Part shown: one piece after another, positions 45,206-58,110 of the stretch
Layout: the number at the start of each line of letters is the position of its first letter
Position numbering within the stretch: position 1 is the first letter of the stretch
Source: Gonatopus flavifemur
Lineage: Eukaryota; Arthropoda; Insecta; Hymenoptera; Dryinidae
Reading direction: 5' to 3'
Assembly: GCA_018340375.1 (NCBI GenBank)
Contig: JAFFJZ010000002.1
Location: forward strand, 14,340,001 to 14,404,000
DNA: 64,000 bases
The notes under the pieces: model-generated
Database searches by the model: none
What the model was told of the DNA's origin: nothing
What the model saw: the letters and a program-made list of their open reading frames with translations, nothing else
Translations under genes and position numbers: made by a program

Positions 45206-46589
45206 GGCATAGTAGATTTTATAGCAAATGTTTCTACCTGTATTGAAAACAATCAACCATTTTTACAAGGGAATTACATTGGAATCATGAAAATTTCAGG
45301 AAACTTATCGAAAGATTGTATTTATGCTGGAAGATTGAAGTCAAAAACATGAAATTTCATGTAAACCACAGAAAATTCCAACTCTTTTTTTTTTAATAGT
45401 GTGCACTAGGAAGGCATGATTTGATTTTTCAAGTTGGAATGAAAAAAAATGAAAACAAATTTTGAGCGACTGTTTTTGTTTTATTGTATCATCAATTTGT
45501 TGGAAAATTAAGGTCACCCAAACACCTGTGAAAAATGAATGCAATTTTACGCCAACTTTTTTCACAAATTATGCATTCAATGGAATTTTTGATTGAATAA
45601 TAATGAAATTCATGATTAGGATTAGACTCTAAATATAAGTTTCAGTCTTTCACTGATTTCCTGACGAGTAGATATGAGAGGATTTCAAAAGTAATAACTT
45701 CCAACAGTTCAAACGTTTTTTTTAAAATTTCATTTTATAATATTTGCAAACCATGGAGAAAGCCAAATTTGTATTTGGAATCCAATCTCAAGTATGTGCC
45801 CAATTATTATCGATTTCGGATTCAAATTTATCATGGAATTTATGAAAATGGGTGACGCAAAATTTTCCCCGCTTTTCCTGATGCTTGAGTGCCCTTAATA
45901 CTCATCGCTCTCATGTTCTGAGGAAATTTGATTGATTTGTTCCCGATTCATAAGGATCATCATGACTTCAATTGTTTTCCTTCTCATCAAGTTTATAAGG
46001 AATATATGATCAATGAAATGATAAGATCTACTTACTGAATATATAGCCTTCGAAAATTCCATTGATTCACCAACTTGTTGCTCGTAGACTGAATTTGTTG
46101 ACTAAACTAAAGTGGGAAATCAGAATCTACGGAAACAAATATTTTTTCATCACCTGACAGATAACTTACCACTCTGGATTGAGCAATAAACCCAGGGTTA
46201 TAAACATTTCGGACGAATTGATTGTAATTTATTCGCCAATTTTTTATAGTAACGTGTGAATCTGTAACGCGTCGCCAAAGCGTACAGCACTTTTTGTTAC
46301 TCGTTCCAGCGGGGATCAGGAAGACAACGGGACTGATGGTTCGAACGAGAACTCGAACCAAATCGATATTGCACGGAAAAAAGTGTCTCATAAGATTACT
46401 AACGCGTTCAGTGAAATACGGGACTATTCAAATTTCTCATAATATTTATAAGAGTTCTAGCAGAATCTACGATGATCACAGTTGAGATCATTATTCTAGT
46501 GAATATTACCAAAAATTTTAATCATGCCTCATTTCCCCACCTTTGTTGGTAAATTCTATCAAACATCTTTTCTCGTGTGAAATCATACG
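45206..46589. other. Nothing recognised
   Basis: AT-rich with short frames only. Confidence 0.4.
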
Positions 46590-46767
46590 ATTTTTAACAT
46601 TCAAAAGTGGCTGCATCTTATTTGTGAACTTAACTGAAATTCAGTCTTTTCCATTATGTCGACATTAGTTTTGGATGCTTACTTTCAGCTGCAATAGGGC
46701 GAGTTTTGGCTGCATCTTCGAATAAGCTGATATTAAAGTTGAAATTAAGTTTTACTTTTTACTGTGA
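46590..46767. mobile_element. CACTGTAAAAAG-family element, copy 2 (uninterrupted)
   Basis: It shares GTGGCTGCATCTT, TTCAGTCTTTTCCATTATGT, GTTTTGGCTGCATCTT and the terminal TTTTTACTGTG with copies 1 and 3. In this copy the run GATGCTTACTTTCAGCTGCA is unbroken. It therefore serves as the empty site for two different CCC-ended insertions found in the other copies. Confidence 0.65.
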
Positions 46768-46994
46768 AGGATCGGCAGCCTCAATTATCTTCTGTACTTC
46801 AAGTGCTTCTTTCCGTCAAGTACTTTTTTATTTCCATAAAGTAGAGATTTTGAACTTCTTGAATCTGAGAAGTGTTTGACAAGAAACAGTACTTCGAGTA
46901 CAAAAAGTAATTGAGGCTGCCCAACCCTGCACAGTAGGAAGTTTTGTGTGTTTTCAATACACGTGCATGGCCTAAACGGTCCACTTAGAGTTTC

Positions 46995-47290
46995 CGTTGA
47001 ATATTGACACAAAGAATGTGTGAAATTAACACAAAAGTGTTGAGTTTACATTCACGGAGAGAAATTTGTAGTGAAATTTACTAAGGGATTATTGCGGCCG
47101 AGGAACAGACTGAATTTCCAGTAGAAGTTATTGTAAAACATTGTAAATTTGATCAGTAAATTCAACTCTAAATTTGTTTCCGGGTTGAAAATCTGTCAAT
47201 TTGCCACTCATCTGTATTAATTTTCAACACGAATTTTGAGTCGACTGTTTCAAACACAAAATTTTTACTGTGTGCGTATTACTAATAATA
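46995..47290. mobile_element. Foldback MITE pair, GTTGAGTTTACA arms with a nested CACGGAGAG element
   Basis: AACACAAAAGTGTTGAGTTT on the left and ATTTTCAACACGAATTTTGA to the right resemble the element nested at 61663-61835. Between them CACGGAGAGAAATTTGTAGT pairs with CAACTCTAAATTTGTTTCCG, as in 14270-14708. Boundaries are approximate. Confidence 0.45.
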
Positions 47291-47419
47291 GATATTCATG
47301 GAAAATGAAGGATATATCAAATTTCCATGGAGGTGGATTGGGACTGAATACTCTTTTCATGAGGAAGGACATATTTTATTCAAAATTATCACTCCTGTTG
47401 ATCACAGAAACGAATATAT

Positions 47420-47759
47420 GTCCCGACAACTTTGCACGGAAAAAAATGCCCATGAAAAAATTACATAAAAAGTGAAGTAACGATCACAGTATGGATCTCA
47501 TATAAAATTTACTACGCAGTCCTGTTGGATTCGCATTGTTATCATAGTCACTTCACAGCAACACTATTCCCATTTCCTTCGGTAACAATGTAAATATGAC
47601 ATTAGTTCCAGTGTGAATTTTACTCCAATTGCATTCATCTAAGGGGTTATGTTGAATTAACAAGAACCAATGTAGAATTTACATGGGACTTTTTCCCATA
47701 TAATGATTACTGATTTCTTTTGGATTCTACCAGAAAACTCAATTCAAAGTTGTCGGGAC
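47420..47759. repeat. Element bounded by a perfect 15-bp inverted repeat
   Basis: GTCCCGACAACTTTG at 47420-47434 is exactly complementary to CAAAGTTGTCGGGAC at 47745-47759. Just inside the left arm, CACGGAAAAAAATGCCCATG begins, and ATGGGACTTTTTCCCAT lies on the right. There is probably a MITE nested in, or flanked by, this repeat. Confidence 0.55.
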
Positions 47760-48505
47760 AATCAAAATTTGGGCGATATTAATTCAGGATCAGGGATATA
47801 TTCAATAATCATTGGCGGAGCCTTTGCACAATCATTCTACAATACATCAATATTTCTAGTGTATTTCATGGTGGAATATCGAAGGAACAAACAATTGTTT
47901 CCACCGTCTCATTTGTCTTTTTCTATTTTTCTTTTCCTCCCTATTCCCGTTTTCACAACTTTTCCTTTAGAGAAGAAGGAAGAGAAGTTTCTTCCCCTGA
48001 AGGAAAGTTTTTCTTTCTGGAGAAAAAGTTGCGGAGAGAGAATCGTTGGCCGATAATGTTTCGACAAGTATTGAAATTTTAGAAATATATAAGAATTTTT
48101 TATCTGGATTATTGACTACATCGTTGTGATAGACAACATTGGAGATTGATAAAAACAATCCACGACAATAAAATTCAAGATATGTTGCAGTTGGTTTCAC
48201 AAGGCAGTAGAAAAATTTTTTCTCGCGTTCATGATATTTGAATATTGATTCGAAAGCAATTACGATGAGCTGGGTTTGCTAGTGCAAATTAGCATGCGAC
48301 ACTAACGGCCAGCTGGTAAACTATTAAACATGGCGGCAACGGAGATACATATTATATGTTTATAACACGCAACGAAGTAGTATTTTTCATTTTTTCTTGC
48401 TATACACATTTTCAATGTCCATATGATCATTATATGAATTGTTCGCTTGGTAGCTCGACATGAATTTTTTCTCGCGTTCGTTCTTTCATCCCGCACAACA
48501 CAATC
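47760..48505. other. Nothing recognised
   Basis: A 117-codon plus-strand frame begins upstream at 47703 and runs to 48056. It starts across a repeat boundary, is rich in F, S and L, and has no recognisable domain. Confidence 0.3.
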
Positions 48506-48929
48506 CCCTGGTAAAAAAATCTCTCTGAATCCCTCTGAAAATTTCACGTTTCAGAAAGATCCAGAAAGAATCAGAGAAATTCAGCGTGGTTCAGAGGATT
48601 TCAGAGACTAGTGGATTGAGAGAACTTGTGCTTTGAATTTTTCAGGAGGATTCAGAAAAAATCAGAGAAACTCAGAGAGATGCAGGGAAATTCAGAGAGG
48701 AACAAATTCGGTAAAATTCTTGGTCCTGCATTTCAGAGGCGTTCAAGGAGTGTCAGACACTTTCAGAGATAGATGAATTCAGAAGGATTGTGCGCGGAAC
48801 TTTTCAGAAATATTCAGAGGAATTTAGAAAGATTCAGAGTAATTCAAAGAGATCCAGAGGAATTCAGAAAAATTCAAAGAGAAATTAATTCAGCTAAATT
48901 TTTGGTTCAGGATTTCAGAGGTATTCATG

Positions 48930-49648
48930 CCCAGACAGCACCGAAAGTTTTCAAAACGTTTCAAAAACGTGTCCATAGTCCCAAAGATGTTGGTTCCCAA
49001 AAGTATATTTCCTAAACATTTTGAGAACATTCATTCAATGTGCTGGAAAACACGTTTTGAGGACATTGTTGACAAATGCTATGGTACTTTTTCAAAACGT
49101 CCTCGAAACGTTATATGAAAACTGAGTATTTTATCTCTAACCTATACAAATTTATATTGATAGTTTTACTAGGGACAAAAGCATCGAACAACAATAAAAG
49201 TATGTTTTGTATTGAATGTTTGAAAATATTTCATTTCAGCAGTTCGAAACTATTGGCAGAATATGAATTATCAAGAATTAAGTCAATGTTTTGAAATTCA
49301 CATAACCTTAAAATTGGCGCGGAACAAAATTTAATTATATGCGATGTATTAAAAGGATGCGAATGTAATTTGTTAGATCCATCGATACAGGCTCCACCAC
49401 AGTTCATTTGCATCGGCTCCAAATGGAGAATATTGGAAGATTTGACACAAGTTTGAACATTAACAAATTCTCATTCTCAATGTCTCATAAACGTTCCATG
49501 GAAACCTTAATAAAACATTACCAGACATTCGTACATCCCTGGTATGTACATGCGATGTTTCTTGAACGTCCCTAAACATTTTCAGAACATCCCAATGTTT
49601 CAGAAGACGTTCCGAGGATGTTGAAAGAATCTCCCGGTGCTGTGTGGG
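48930..49648. mobile_element. Foldback MITE, CCCAGACAGC family, copy 2 (uninterrupted)
   Basis: CCCAGACAGCACCGAAAG and the complement of CCGGTGCTGTGTGGG are the ends. The flanking dinucleotides TG and CG differ at one base. It aligns along its length with 777-3045 minus that copy's two insertions, giving their empty sites. Confidence 0.8.
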
Positions 49649-49939
49649 CGCAGGGAGTGTCAGTGACTCACAGAGACAGGTGAATTAGGAAAAAATGTGC
49701 GTGGGATTTTTCAGAAAAATTTAGAGAGATTCAGAGGAATTTAGAGTGACTTGGGGCGATCTGGGAAATTTAGAGAGGAATGAATTCAGTACAATTCTCG
49801 ATCCTGCATACCAGAGGCTTTCTGAAAGTTTCAGAGACTTTCAAAGGAAGATAAATTAAGAAAAATTGTGCGTGGAATTTTTTAGAAATATTCAGAGGAA
49901 TTTAGAAAGATTCAGAGTAATCCAGAGAGATTCAGAGGA

Positions 49940-50215
49940 ATTCAGAGGAAGCTTTGAATTCTGAATACATTGAATTCCGGGATATTTAGAGGAATTCAGA
50001 GAGATTCAGAGAAAATCAGAGAGATTCAGAGGAATTCAGAGGAAGCTTTGAAATCTGAATACATTAAATTTCCGGAGATTTAGAGGAATTCAGAGAGATT
50101 TAGAGGAATTCAGAGGGAGCTTTGAAATCTGAATACATTAGATTCCGGGAGAGTTAGAGAAATTTAGAGATATTCAGGTAAATTCAAAGGGAGCTTTGAA
50201 ATTTAAATATATACA
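49940..50215. repeat. Tandem units of about 74-94 bp inside the long CCCTGGT element
   Basis: GCTTTGAAATCTGAATACAT or a close variant starts at 49951, 50045, 50119 and 50193. Each unit continues with ATTCAGAGAGATT words, showing local unit amplification within the array. Confidence 0.7.
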
Positions 50216-50419
50216 ATTCTGAGGGATTCAGTGATATGCGGAGAGATTCAGAGAAAGTTAAAGAATTCAGAACGTACCACTATCGGAAAAGTCTCTTACT
50301 TCCTCTGGATTACTCTGGAATTACTCTGAATCTCTCTGAAATTTGTCCCAAAATATAGAGAGATTCAGAGAAATTCAGAGAGATTTCAGAGAGATTCAGA
50401 GAGATTTTTTTTACCAGGG

Positions 50420-53400
50420 TCATGCAAGAATTTAAAACATTTTCACCTTCAATCATATTGCGAGATGATGGGGAGGCACCTGCGTAATTGCACATAATAT
50501 CCAACCGAACTGTCAACATTTTTTTCGTACTTAACACTCAATAATTCATAATTTTTAACATATCACATGAACCCCCGTTTGGGCCATATTTGTTTTGAAA
50601 CACTAGCGACGCTCTCACTTCGGTGGTATTTTCAGTTGCCAATACAAAAATAAAGTCAGTTTTCATGGATTAACTTTTCTTCATCATTTTGATTGATAAA
50701 TTTCATATATAAAAAATGATATTGATATGGATTGAACATAAGGTCTGGAAAGAATTGATAATGCTCAACGTTCAAGTAATTCATGAACGCGGGAAGAATT
50801 GAAGTTTCCCTACGCATTAAACAAAAACCAGTAAAACTCCCATTCTATTCCACAATTCTCAACATCGTAGAACCATTCATAGCATCATGTAAGTTTCATC
50901 CAATCCTCACAAAAATGGAACATAAACGCAGAAAAATTTTCAGTGATTTCAACTGATCGAGTTGATCGAAAAACACAACAACCGCGCGGGTTACCGTTAA
51001 TTCAACCGTTTTTTCTAATTACAATGACTAATTTTTCGATTATCCCAACTAAAATGATATAATACAATTGTCGTGATTTTGTTAATTTATGAATTTCTAT
51101 CGGTGTTAATTTGATAAAAATTGTATGAATTATGAATTTTATTAAAACTATATAAAATTTGAATGTAACTGTAATTTTTCTACTCTCTGGAAAGAACAAT
51201 AAAGAGACTTCATAACTCAAAGTGATGTTTAGACGTGTTCACCAAGTTTGGTCAACGAAATATAACTTTTATTGGTTCACAATCTATATACTGAGATAAC
51301 GACCATATGTTTTCGTTGAATTCCGTTCAATATGTGAACAAAATACAATCTCTATAAAATTCTTGATTCACTTCAACGTTTGAAGTTGTTAAACATGATA
51401 TAAATTTTTATGAACACGGGTCGAATCACGTACCTTCGCTCTATGAACTTTATGATCGATGCAACTTCGATAAACATGTTTCCAAGAACTGGGAACCTCA
51501 ACTGTGACTCATCCGTTGGGATAGGTCAAAGGAATTCCTTCCAATGATTTTTCACTTTTGGAATTATATCCACTTTTTGACTATTTTGAGGTCTTCGCTT
51601 CATTCAACGGGAAGTGAATGGGTTTCTCAGTATCCTATACTCCACTGTTCGAATCTTCATTTCAACCTCAAAAATCAAACTCAGTTGAATTCGATCGTGG
51701 AACAATGGCATATATTTCATGATCACGAATAATCCACAGATTTCCTTTTTTTCGAATAATTAATTACGATAGATATGGGAAGGTGTGGGAAATCATAAAT
51801 TAATAGACTTGGATAGAGAGAGGATCATAGAGTCGGGCGATAAGAACATTTTTTCATGACGGTGAATGGAAGAGAAATCGGAGGAAAAAGTGTGACACGG
51901 CAATCCGTTCTCCCTCATGATTTGTGCCATCAACTTTTCTCTTGATCTATAATTTTTTTTATCTCACTAGCCTCCCCGTTCGAAAACCATAAATAATAAT
52001 CCATCAGTTATGAATTAATATTGGATTATTTGATAACGTATCTGAAGTTTTTGTAATTCATTTCATGTACTCCACAGTAATCTCCACGTAGGTGGTATTT
52101 TTTCGATTCACTTAGCGCGTATCTATCGTTTCTTCCTACAACAATGAATATTAATGAGCGTGAACTGGTGTTATAAACCATTTCATCTCAATTACCGTTG
52201 AACACCGCGAAGATTATTGTCCCGTTTAAAAGGATCAGCTTTAATCTAGTTTTCCTCTTCATCTCTCTCTGATGATGATATATTCTCAGTTGAGCACTGC
52301 AATTCCTTAATAAACTTGAATTCAACACACCACCATGGTCAACTATAATACGTGTATGGAGAAAGCAAAGGATTATGTACTCAGATCGAGTACATGCACG
52401 ACGAAGAGACAGCGTGGAAGCATGAAATAGAGACATAGACCTTTGCACCGAGGCTGACAACTTTATTAGTACATTATTAGCCGTACATTTAATTGACGCT
52501 TACAGAATATACGTCTCTCGGGGCAATATGCATCCACTTCCCTCAATTCTTTCTCTCACATTCTCCATTCATAAGCATCCTCTCTATCATGTTCAATGGT
52601 ATACAAGGGTACGAGATTAAGATTTGGATAGGAAAAGTTACAATCTTTCTTCAATAGAAACACAATAAACCTCAACAATGTGATGAAACATATTGAAAGA
52701 TTGAATTATTCAATACCAAAATCAAATATCTAAATAAATGCAGAATCTGAACGTGGTGTATGTTGAACTTCTCCGATGTGTTCCGATTACCGCGTTTCAA
52801 GTAGCCTTCAGGGCACATCAAATCCCCTCTGTAATCCCTTTGAAGTTTTACCTTGGGAGATTAGTTTGACTTTAGCACTATTTATCCATCTTATTTCCAA
52901 CTCTCGCATGGACTTGATTGCTCGACACAGCCAATGATGTGGCGAATTTGAGTGAGGTTAAGCGAAAAGGATACGATTCGACTGTTCCGTAAATGGATAG
53001 GTATATAGATAGATGGATGGAAGAATAGAGTGTACGGAACAATGACGGATACACAAACAAACTGACGAATATTGACAGTGATGAAAATTCAGTCAACTTG
53101 GGAAAGAGAGGAAGCGGAGAGACAGAGAAAGATATTGAATTGTAATCTAGTCTCTCTGAGAGTACCGAGGCCTCCCACAGAAACTTGGAAGGGAACGAAC
53201 TCGAGCCCCGGAAGCCCCGCAAGTCGAGATGATACCTTGATTACTTAAGAGCGCAGGGGAGGAAGTATTGATTTCATCGGCGTAGCGCGCGCGATTCACG
53301 GGTTTCCGTTCCATTAAGCGACGAACGGTATAATGACAATAAATAAGATATCTCAAGAACTCTAGCTAAGAATATACTCTAAGATTGTTCTGAATTTTTC

Positions 53401-54689
53401 CTTGTTCAACGATCATTCTTCGGAGGTGATATGGCATGAACACTACGAAACAGATCGATTAAAGTCTTTCAAGATCTTCTCCGGGTACACACTTTGGTAA
53501 TTGTTTCGATGAACGATCGTTTGGATTGTCAATCTATGCTTGCTTCGATTTCAAAGATTCAAAAGAATTATTCTTATTTTCATGTTCAAGATAATGCTTG
53601 GATTTTTTTTTCATCACAAATTTGATGAAATCGTCAAACGATCATGGAAACACGTCTTTCATCGATATCTGATTTGATATAGGAATTCTATCCGTTCAAT
53701 TACTGTGAAGTTATACTGTAGATGAATTTGTTTGTATCGGAACTTTTTTTCCACGCAATATTTGATTTTTCGTTATGAAGTGGAGGAATGATCAAAACAA
53801 ATTCTAGAAAAAAGTCGAAGCTTGGTTGGATAATTATCGAGAGTTACAGCAATTTTTCATGTGCAATCGCATGTACAAACTTGAAAAAGGGTTCAAAGTG
53901 AATCAAAAGGGAATCAAATCACTGGAGAAAATCGTACGAAATTTGAATTTGAATCAAAATATACGAACGAATCGAACGGAAGTCAAAAGCTGAAAATCTC
54001 TTCTTTCATCTCCGCTTTCCTTTACGGTGCTTCCTGAACTATCGAAGTTTGAAGTTGGCCAATGTTTTCGCTAGGCGCTTTGATACTTCTGAACAGTACT
54101 GCGATCAAAGGAACGTCCTGAACAGTTAATCCTCTTCTCAATTAAATCATGTGTTTTTTGTCACTTTGACTCAGGATATGAGATGTCAAACAAAAATTAA
54201 ATCCGTCATACTTTGAAAAGTTCAATATTATTCGCGTCATGTTGATTGTAGTTTGATTTCTAATTCATAAATTAAAAAAGGGAAATTCAATGATTATTGT
54301 TTGATTTCTTATGCTCCGATTATTCCGTGATTCATTCTATCATCTTATGAAATCAAGAACTATTTTATGAGGTGAAAAAGAAACATCGAATGATCGATTA
54401 TGGTAGCTTCATTTCTCATTTGCAATTTTTTTAGCATAAATTTGTTTGATCCCCTTAAAACACCTGCTGTGTCGTTTCTTACGACAAAATCTATCGTTCG
54501 AAATGACAAGTGACTCTCAATGAGAGAGATACGCACAATGATAAATTTTGATGATACAATTTGGTATCTGAATCTCTGAACCATGTTGAAAATGTGGATT
54601 CTTTATGAAGAATTGATGTTAGTTTTCACAAAATGTATGGAAGATTGAATGAATTGTCGCACCAAGTTTGTTTCGTAACTGTTTTTTGA
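50420..54689. other. Mostly featureless, with a GC-richer patch at 52.9-53.35 kb
   Basis: The interval shows a fragment (about 50.93-50.98 kb) related to the element at 39057. It also shows an imperfect GATA/GGAT microsatellite near 52.99-53.02 kb. A GC-richer stretch (53.15-53.33 kb) carries open frames on the minus strand (52878-53222 and 53147-53356). The longer frame reads through the microsatellite as IHLSIYLSIY. No gene is recognised. Confidence 0.35.
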
Positions 54690-55082
54690 TGGTTCGAGGA
54701 TTTCAATCAATCAGAATTGTCTGCTTCCAAATATACCTATAACTTCGGAACGAAATATAATTTCTCCGATTTATTAAACCATGAATTCATCAAAACCTTC
54801 TCCATACGATTTTTGTTCGCAGTTTCAGTGGGATTATTCGTAATTTGTAAGGAAGAAAGTGTTGAGACGTTGAATAAAGATCTACCAGTGAGTTACTGGA
54901 ATCGTGTTCGACTTGGATCGCGTGGATTTCATCACAGCGTGCAAATACCGCATGGAACACAAGTTGTACGCCTGAAAGGTGTAAATATTCCTAAGCGTAG
55001 ATACATAATTTTCAAAGGATCAAAGGGTATAAAATTTGTTGGGAGTTTTCACGGAAAACATGTTCACGCCTGTGCCATATGA
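54690..55082 (+). CDS. Unidentified open frame without methionine; possible terminal exon
   Basis: The frame opens after a TGA at 54687 and closes at a TGA at 55080-55082, 130 codons with no ATG anywhere. A hydrophobic stretch (FSIRFLFAVSVGLFVIC) is followed by a basic, glycine-rich C-terminus (VSYWNRVRLGSRGFHHSVQI, then VVRLKGVNIPKRRYIIFKGS). The composition is more protein-like than most frames here. A last exon read from an upstream splice acceptor would explain the missing start, and an AG just inside the left edge follows a T-rich run. A decayed gene or chance is also possible; a frame of this length is expected roughly once in the window. A CCC-ended MITE begins 48 bases downstream of the stop. 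Confidence 0.25.
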   Translation, partial: WFEDFNQSELSASKYTYNFGTKYNFSDLLNHEFIKTFSIRFLFAVSVGLFVICKEESVETLNKDLPVSYWNRVRLGSRGFHHSVQIPHGTQVVRLKGVNIPKRRYIIFKGSKGIKFVGSFHGKHVHACAI

Positions 55083-55130
55083 AATAAGAACCACCACGTG
55101 CTCATGTTGGATAGTCTTTACCCAGACAGC

Positions 55131-56233
55131 ACCAAAAGTTCTCGGGACGTTTTAGAAACGTGTCCATAGTTTTCGAGATTTGATTCTGAAAACATCATGT
55201 TCTAGATGTTTTGAAAACGTTTTTTTTTCATGCATTCCGCAAGATTTTGAAAATGTTATTCTCATGTTCTTAGGTCATTTTTGGAACGTTTCTGAAATAT
55301 TAAACCAAATGGGTATTCGTAATATGTTTGCATAATACTTTGAAATGAGACTGGAAACATCAACTTCAATATAATTTATGCACAATTATATTTAATCAAA
55401 TCATCAAAGAGAATTGAAGGATTGTTTTGAAAATTTTATAATTTCCTCTATTTCTTTAACATGTATAAATAATGAATCTTTCAAAAATAATAAAAATCAT
55501 GGATTTGAGCATTTTGATGTGTTAGTGCGTCACCTTTTCATTCACTAGAAAAAGGAAAACCTGCAATAGAATTTTGAAAGTAATCATTCAACATATCCTA
55601 ACCTAAATTTGAAAATCCACATAACTCGCTTGGTTATCAACTGATGTAAAATTCATTTTTATTACATAGAAAATATAAAATCCATGCAATTCCTTTCATT
55701 TGAAAAATTTAATTACACATATTTACATAACATGAAATTTTTATATCCAAATTGACAAATCGAATGCCATAACCAAGAATTTAATTTGATCAAAACTGCA
55801 CTTCATTCAATAAAAAATCAGCTCACTTCCACTCAAACCTGCTCAACATTCAAATATTTCACGTAAATAGTTCAATATCATTAAATTCTCACGTTCCGAA
55901 TGATATCATTGCAGGACTTTTTTGTGGACATCTGTGTGACACATTGCTATGTTTTGAAAATGTGTTTGGAATATTCCAATTCTCCAAGGAATAATATGAA
56001 TTTTAGTGACTGAAAAAGACGAGGAAATCATTCATGCGACGTTTTCAAAACATTCACAATAAAATGTTCCCATCACCTCCCACGAAAACGAAAATAAAAC
56101 GTTTTAGGACATTTTCACGTTTTCAAAACATACATGTGACGTTTTGAAAACATCCTGGGACGTTTTTGGCATGTTTTCTATGTTACCAACCACGTTTTGA
56201 GAATGTTTCCAAAACGTCCCAGTGCTGTCTGGG
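55131..56233. mobile_element. Foldback MITE, CCCAGACAGC family, copy 3 (TA duplication)
   Basis: CCCAGACAGCACCAAAAGTT and the complement of CCCAGTGCTGTCTGGG are the ends, flanked by TA. The terminal 60 bases match copies 1 and 2. The interior differs, though it keeps ACGTTTTGAAAAC-like words in both orientations. Confidence 0.75.
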
Positions 56234-56670
56234 TAGAGATCTTCACGAATATTCATTTAAAATGAATGGATAACTGACGTCGGGAATTCATACATCGTAT
56301 CTTCGGGAGCTAGATCATAATATACCGTATTTCAAGTTACACATTCAAATATAAATGTTCGTTGAAATAAACAACAAATTCAATGTGAGGCGAAATGTGA
56401 TTTCTTTGGTTACCTTTTTCTAAAACAGCAAATGTTCTGATGTAACGCAGCTATCTCCTCAGCTATAACAGCAACAAATATCGACTCTCGCAGCTAATAT
56501 GATAGACTGTACGAATGTGTCCCATTATACGAGAGCACCCCATCTTCCCCTACAGGACAAATAAATATTCATTTGACCGGAAGAAATTTTTTTTTCATTG
56601 TAGAAAAGGCATCTGAACGTTCAGAAAACGTCTGAAAGACACATTTTGCTGTTGGGATAAAGGCATTCTA

Positions 56671-56935
56671 CACGGAAAAAATAAGTAGTCCAAATTTTAT
56701 GCCAATTTTGGACGGAGCACAAGTTTGAAAAGAATTCGTATACTGGATTTTAATAATTCGTTAACTGTGTTCACTATTCGAACAATGGAATCCGTTTTTC
56801 ATTTTCATCATCGAAATAATGGAAAGAGTCAACGAATTATTGAAATCCAGTGGACACGAATTCTTCTCCAAATTGTGCTCCGTCCAAAAGTAACATACTA
56901 GTCAACGAAAATTTGGATCACTGATTTTTTCCGTG
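56671..56935. mobile_element. Palindromic MITE with CACGGAAAAAAT ends and TA duplication
   Basis: CACGGAAAAAATAAGTAGTC pairs with the right end (GATTTTTTCCGTG). TTTGGACGGAGCACAA, AAGAATTCGT and CTGGATTTTAATAATTCGTT recur as complements on the other arm. TA flanks both sides. It interrupts a short AACGTT-type remnant near 56.62 kb. Confidence 0.75.
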
Positions 56936-56991
56936 TATGCTCATCACCCTGTAAAGAGAAAGTCTCAATCTCCTCGCATTTTAATTTTAGA

Positions 56992-57103
56992 CAGTGCTTT
57001 TTCCATTGTGTCAGCGATTGTTTTTTTTTGGCTTAATTTATTTGCATTATAGATTCAGCCATAAAATGATCTGAACCCAAGACTTTCTTTTTACAGTGCA
57101 GAC
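56992..57103. repeat. CACTGTAAAAAG-family fragment
   Basis: CAGTGCTTTTTCCATTGTGT and a terminal CTTTCTTTTTACAGTG match the family at 46590 and 59625. The middle is deleted. Confidence 0.45.
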
Positions 57104-58110
57104 AGTGTTGTGATTTTCCTTAGTCTATTGATTGATTCAGCGTAGATCGAAACTCCATTCTATTTGATGAGTTTTCATTATTAATATAGAATAAAATTGG
57201 TGGCGTTGAAAAAAATTCCACTAATAAACAAAATCTTCATTCCTACCGTAGAGAACGAACGAACGAAACGAACTCGGATAGCCCGTCGTAAATATTTTCA
57301 TTAATGCGCGTTGCACTGAAAAATGTCCTATTACAAATCAAATTTCATTCGTCGCCGAAAGATGTATAAATTTGTTTATATGACATTCAACCCGTGCGAA
57401 ACATGATAACAGTTATTCACAAATTTGCACATAGTCTCCGCATTCTCCTGATCTGGGAGGTGGAATCAATTCGAATATCAGTTACAAAATTTGTATATTC
57501 CAAATGAGAATTCATTGAATATCAATGAATTTCATATCTCATTTAACACAAAAAGCTTCTGAAATGCATTCATCGTGGAATACATTTTGAACAGAGAATG
57601 AGAAAATTATGTGTTGGGAATATCTTACAACAATATTGATTTGGAGATTGATTGAGTGTTGTAAATTGTTTGAGAAAACAATATACAACGCTATTATGGA
57701 ACGAAATCACTTCATTGAGTGATGTACACTGTGGAAAAAATACTTTTAAACCTGCCAAAGAAAGTTTGGCAATTTTTCATACAAACTTTCGTTGGAAATT
57801 ATCGTGAAAACGTCTGTAAATATCCAAAAAGTTTTATGATTTTACGGAGATTTTCGAAACTTTCCAAACTTTTGTTTGCCAATCTACAAAGAGAGTTCGG
57901 AAATTATTTTTCGAAAAAAAAGTTGTAGATTTCCAAACATTTCCGTTTGGAATTCCACAACTTTTTTTCACGGTTGAGTGTTCATTTTCACCATTTTTTT
58001 CAGCCTTCTAATTCCACAGCGGTGGGTTAGAATAGTTTCTGTGCGAAAACTACAGAACCTGGATTGAATAATTGAAACGGTGTTTGTTCTCATTTTTTAT
58101 TTTCGGACTA
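57104..58110. other. Spacer with a possible foldback at 57.73-57.98 kb
   Basis: Words such as CTTTCCAAACTTT, GGAAATT and AAAAAAGTTGT occur in both orientations between about 57.73 and 57.98 kb, but terminal repeats are unclear. GAACGAACGAACG near 57.25 kb is a short microsatellite. Confidence 0.3.

Larger units (their letters stand above)
48506..50419. mobile_element. MITE, CCCTGGT family, long copy (TC duplication), with nested element
   Basis: CCCTGGTAAAAAAATCTCTC and GAGAGATTTTTTTTACCAGGG form the ends, flanked by TC. Almost all of the interior is ATTCAGAGA/TCTCTGAAT words in one orientation on each arm. A CCCAGACAGC-family element occupies 48930-49648. Without it the copy is about 1195 bp, far longer than the 237-bp copy at 8929, and this reflects expansion of the word array. 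Confidence 0.8.

Noticed and set aside
48506..50419. CRISPR-like array suggested by regular short repeats
   Set aside because: The repeats are variable ATTCAGAGA words without unique spacers, inside a transposon with terminal inverted repeats, in what looks like a eukaryotic nuclear genome.
52878..53222. 114-codon minus-strand frame as a gene
   Set aside because: It reads through a GATA/GGAT microsatellite (IHLSIYLSIY) and has no recognisable domain.
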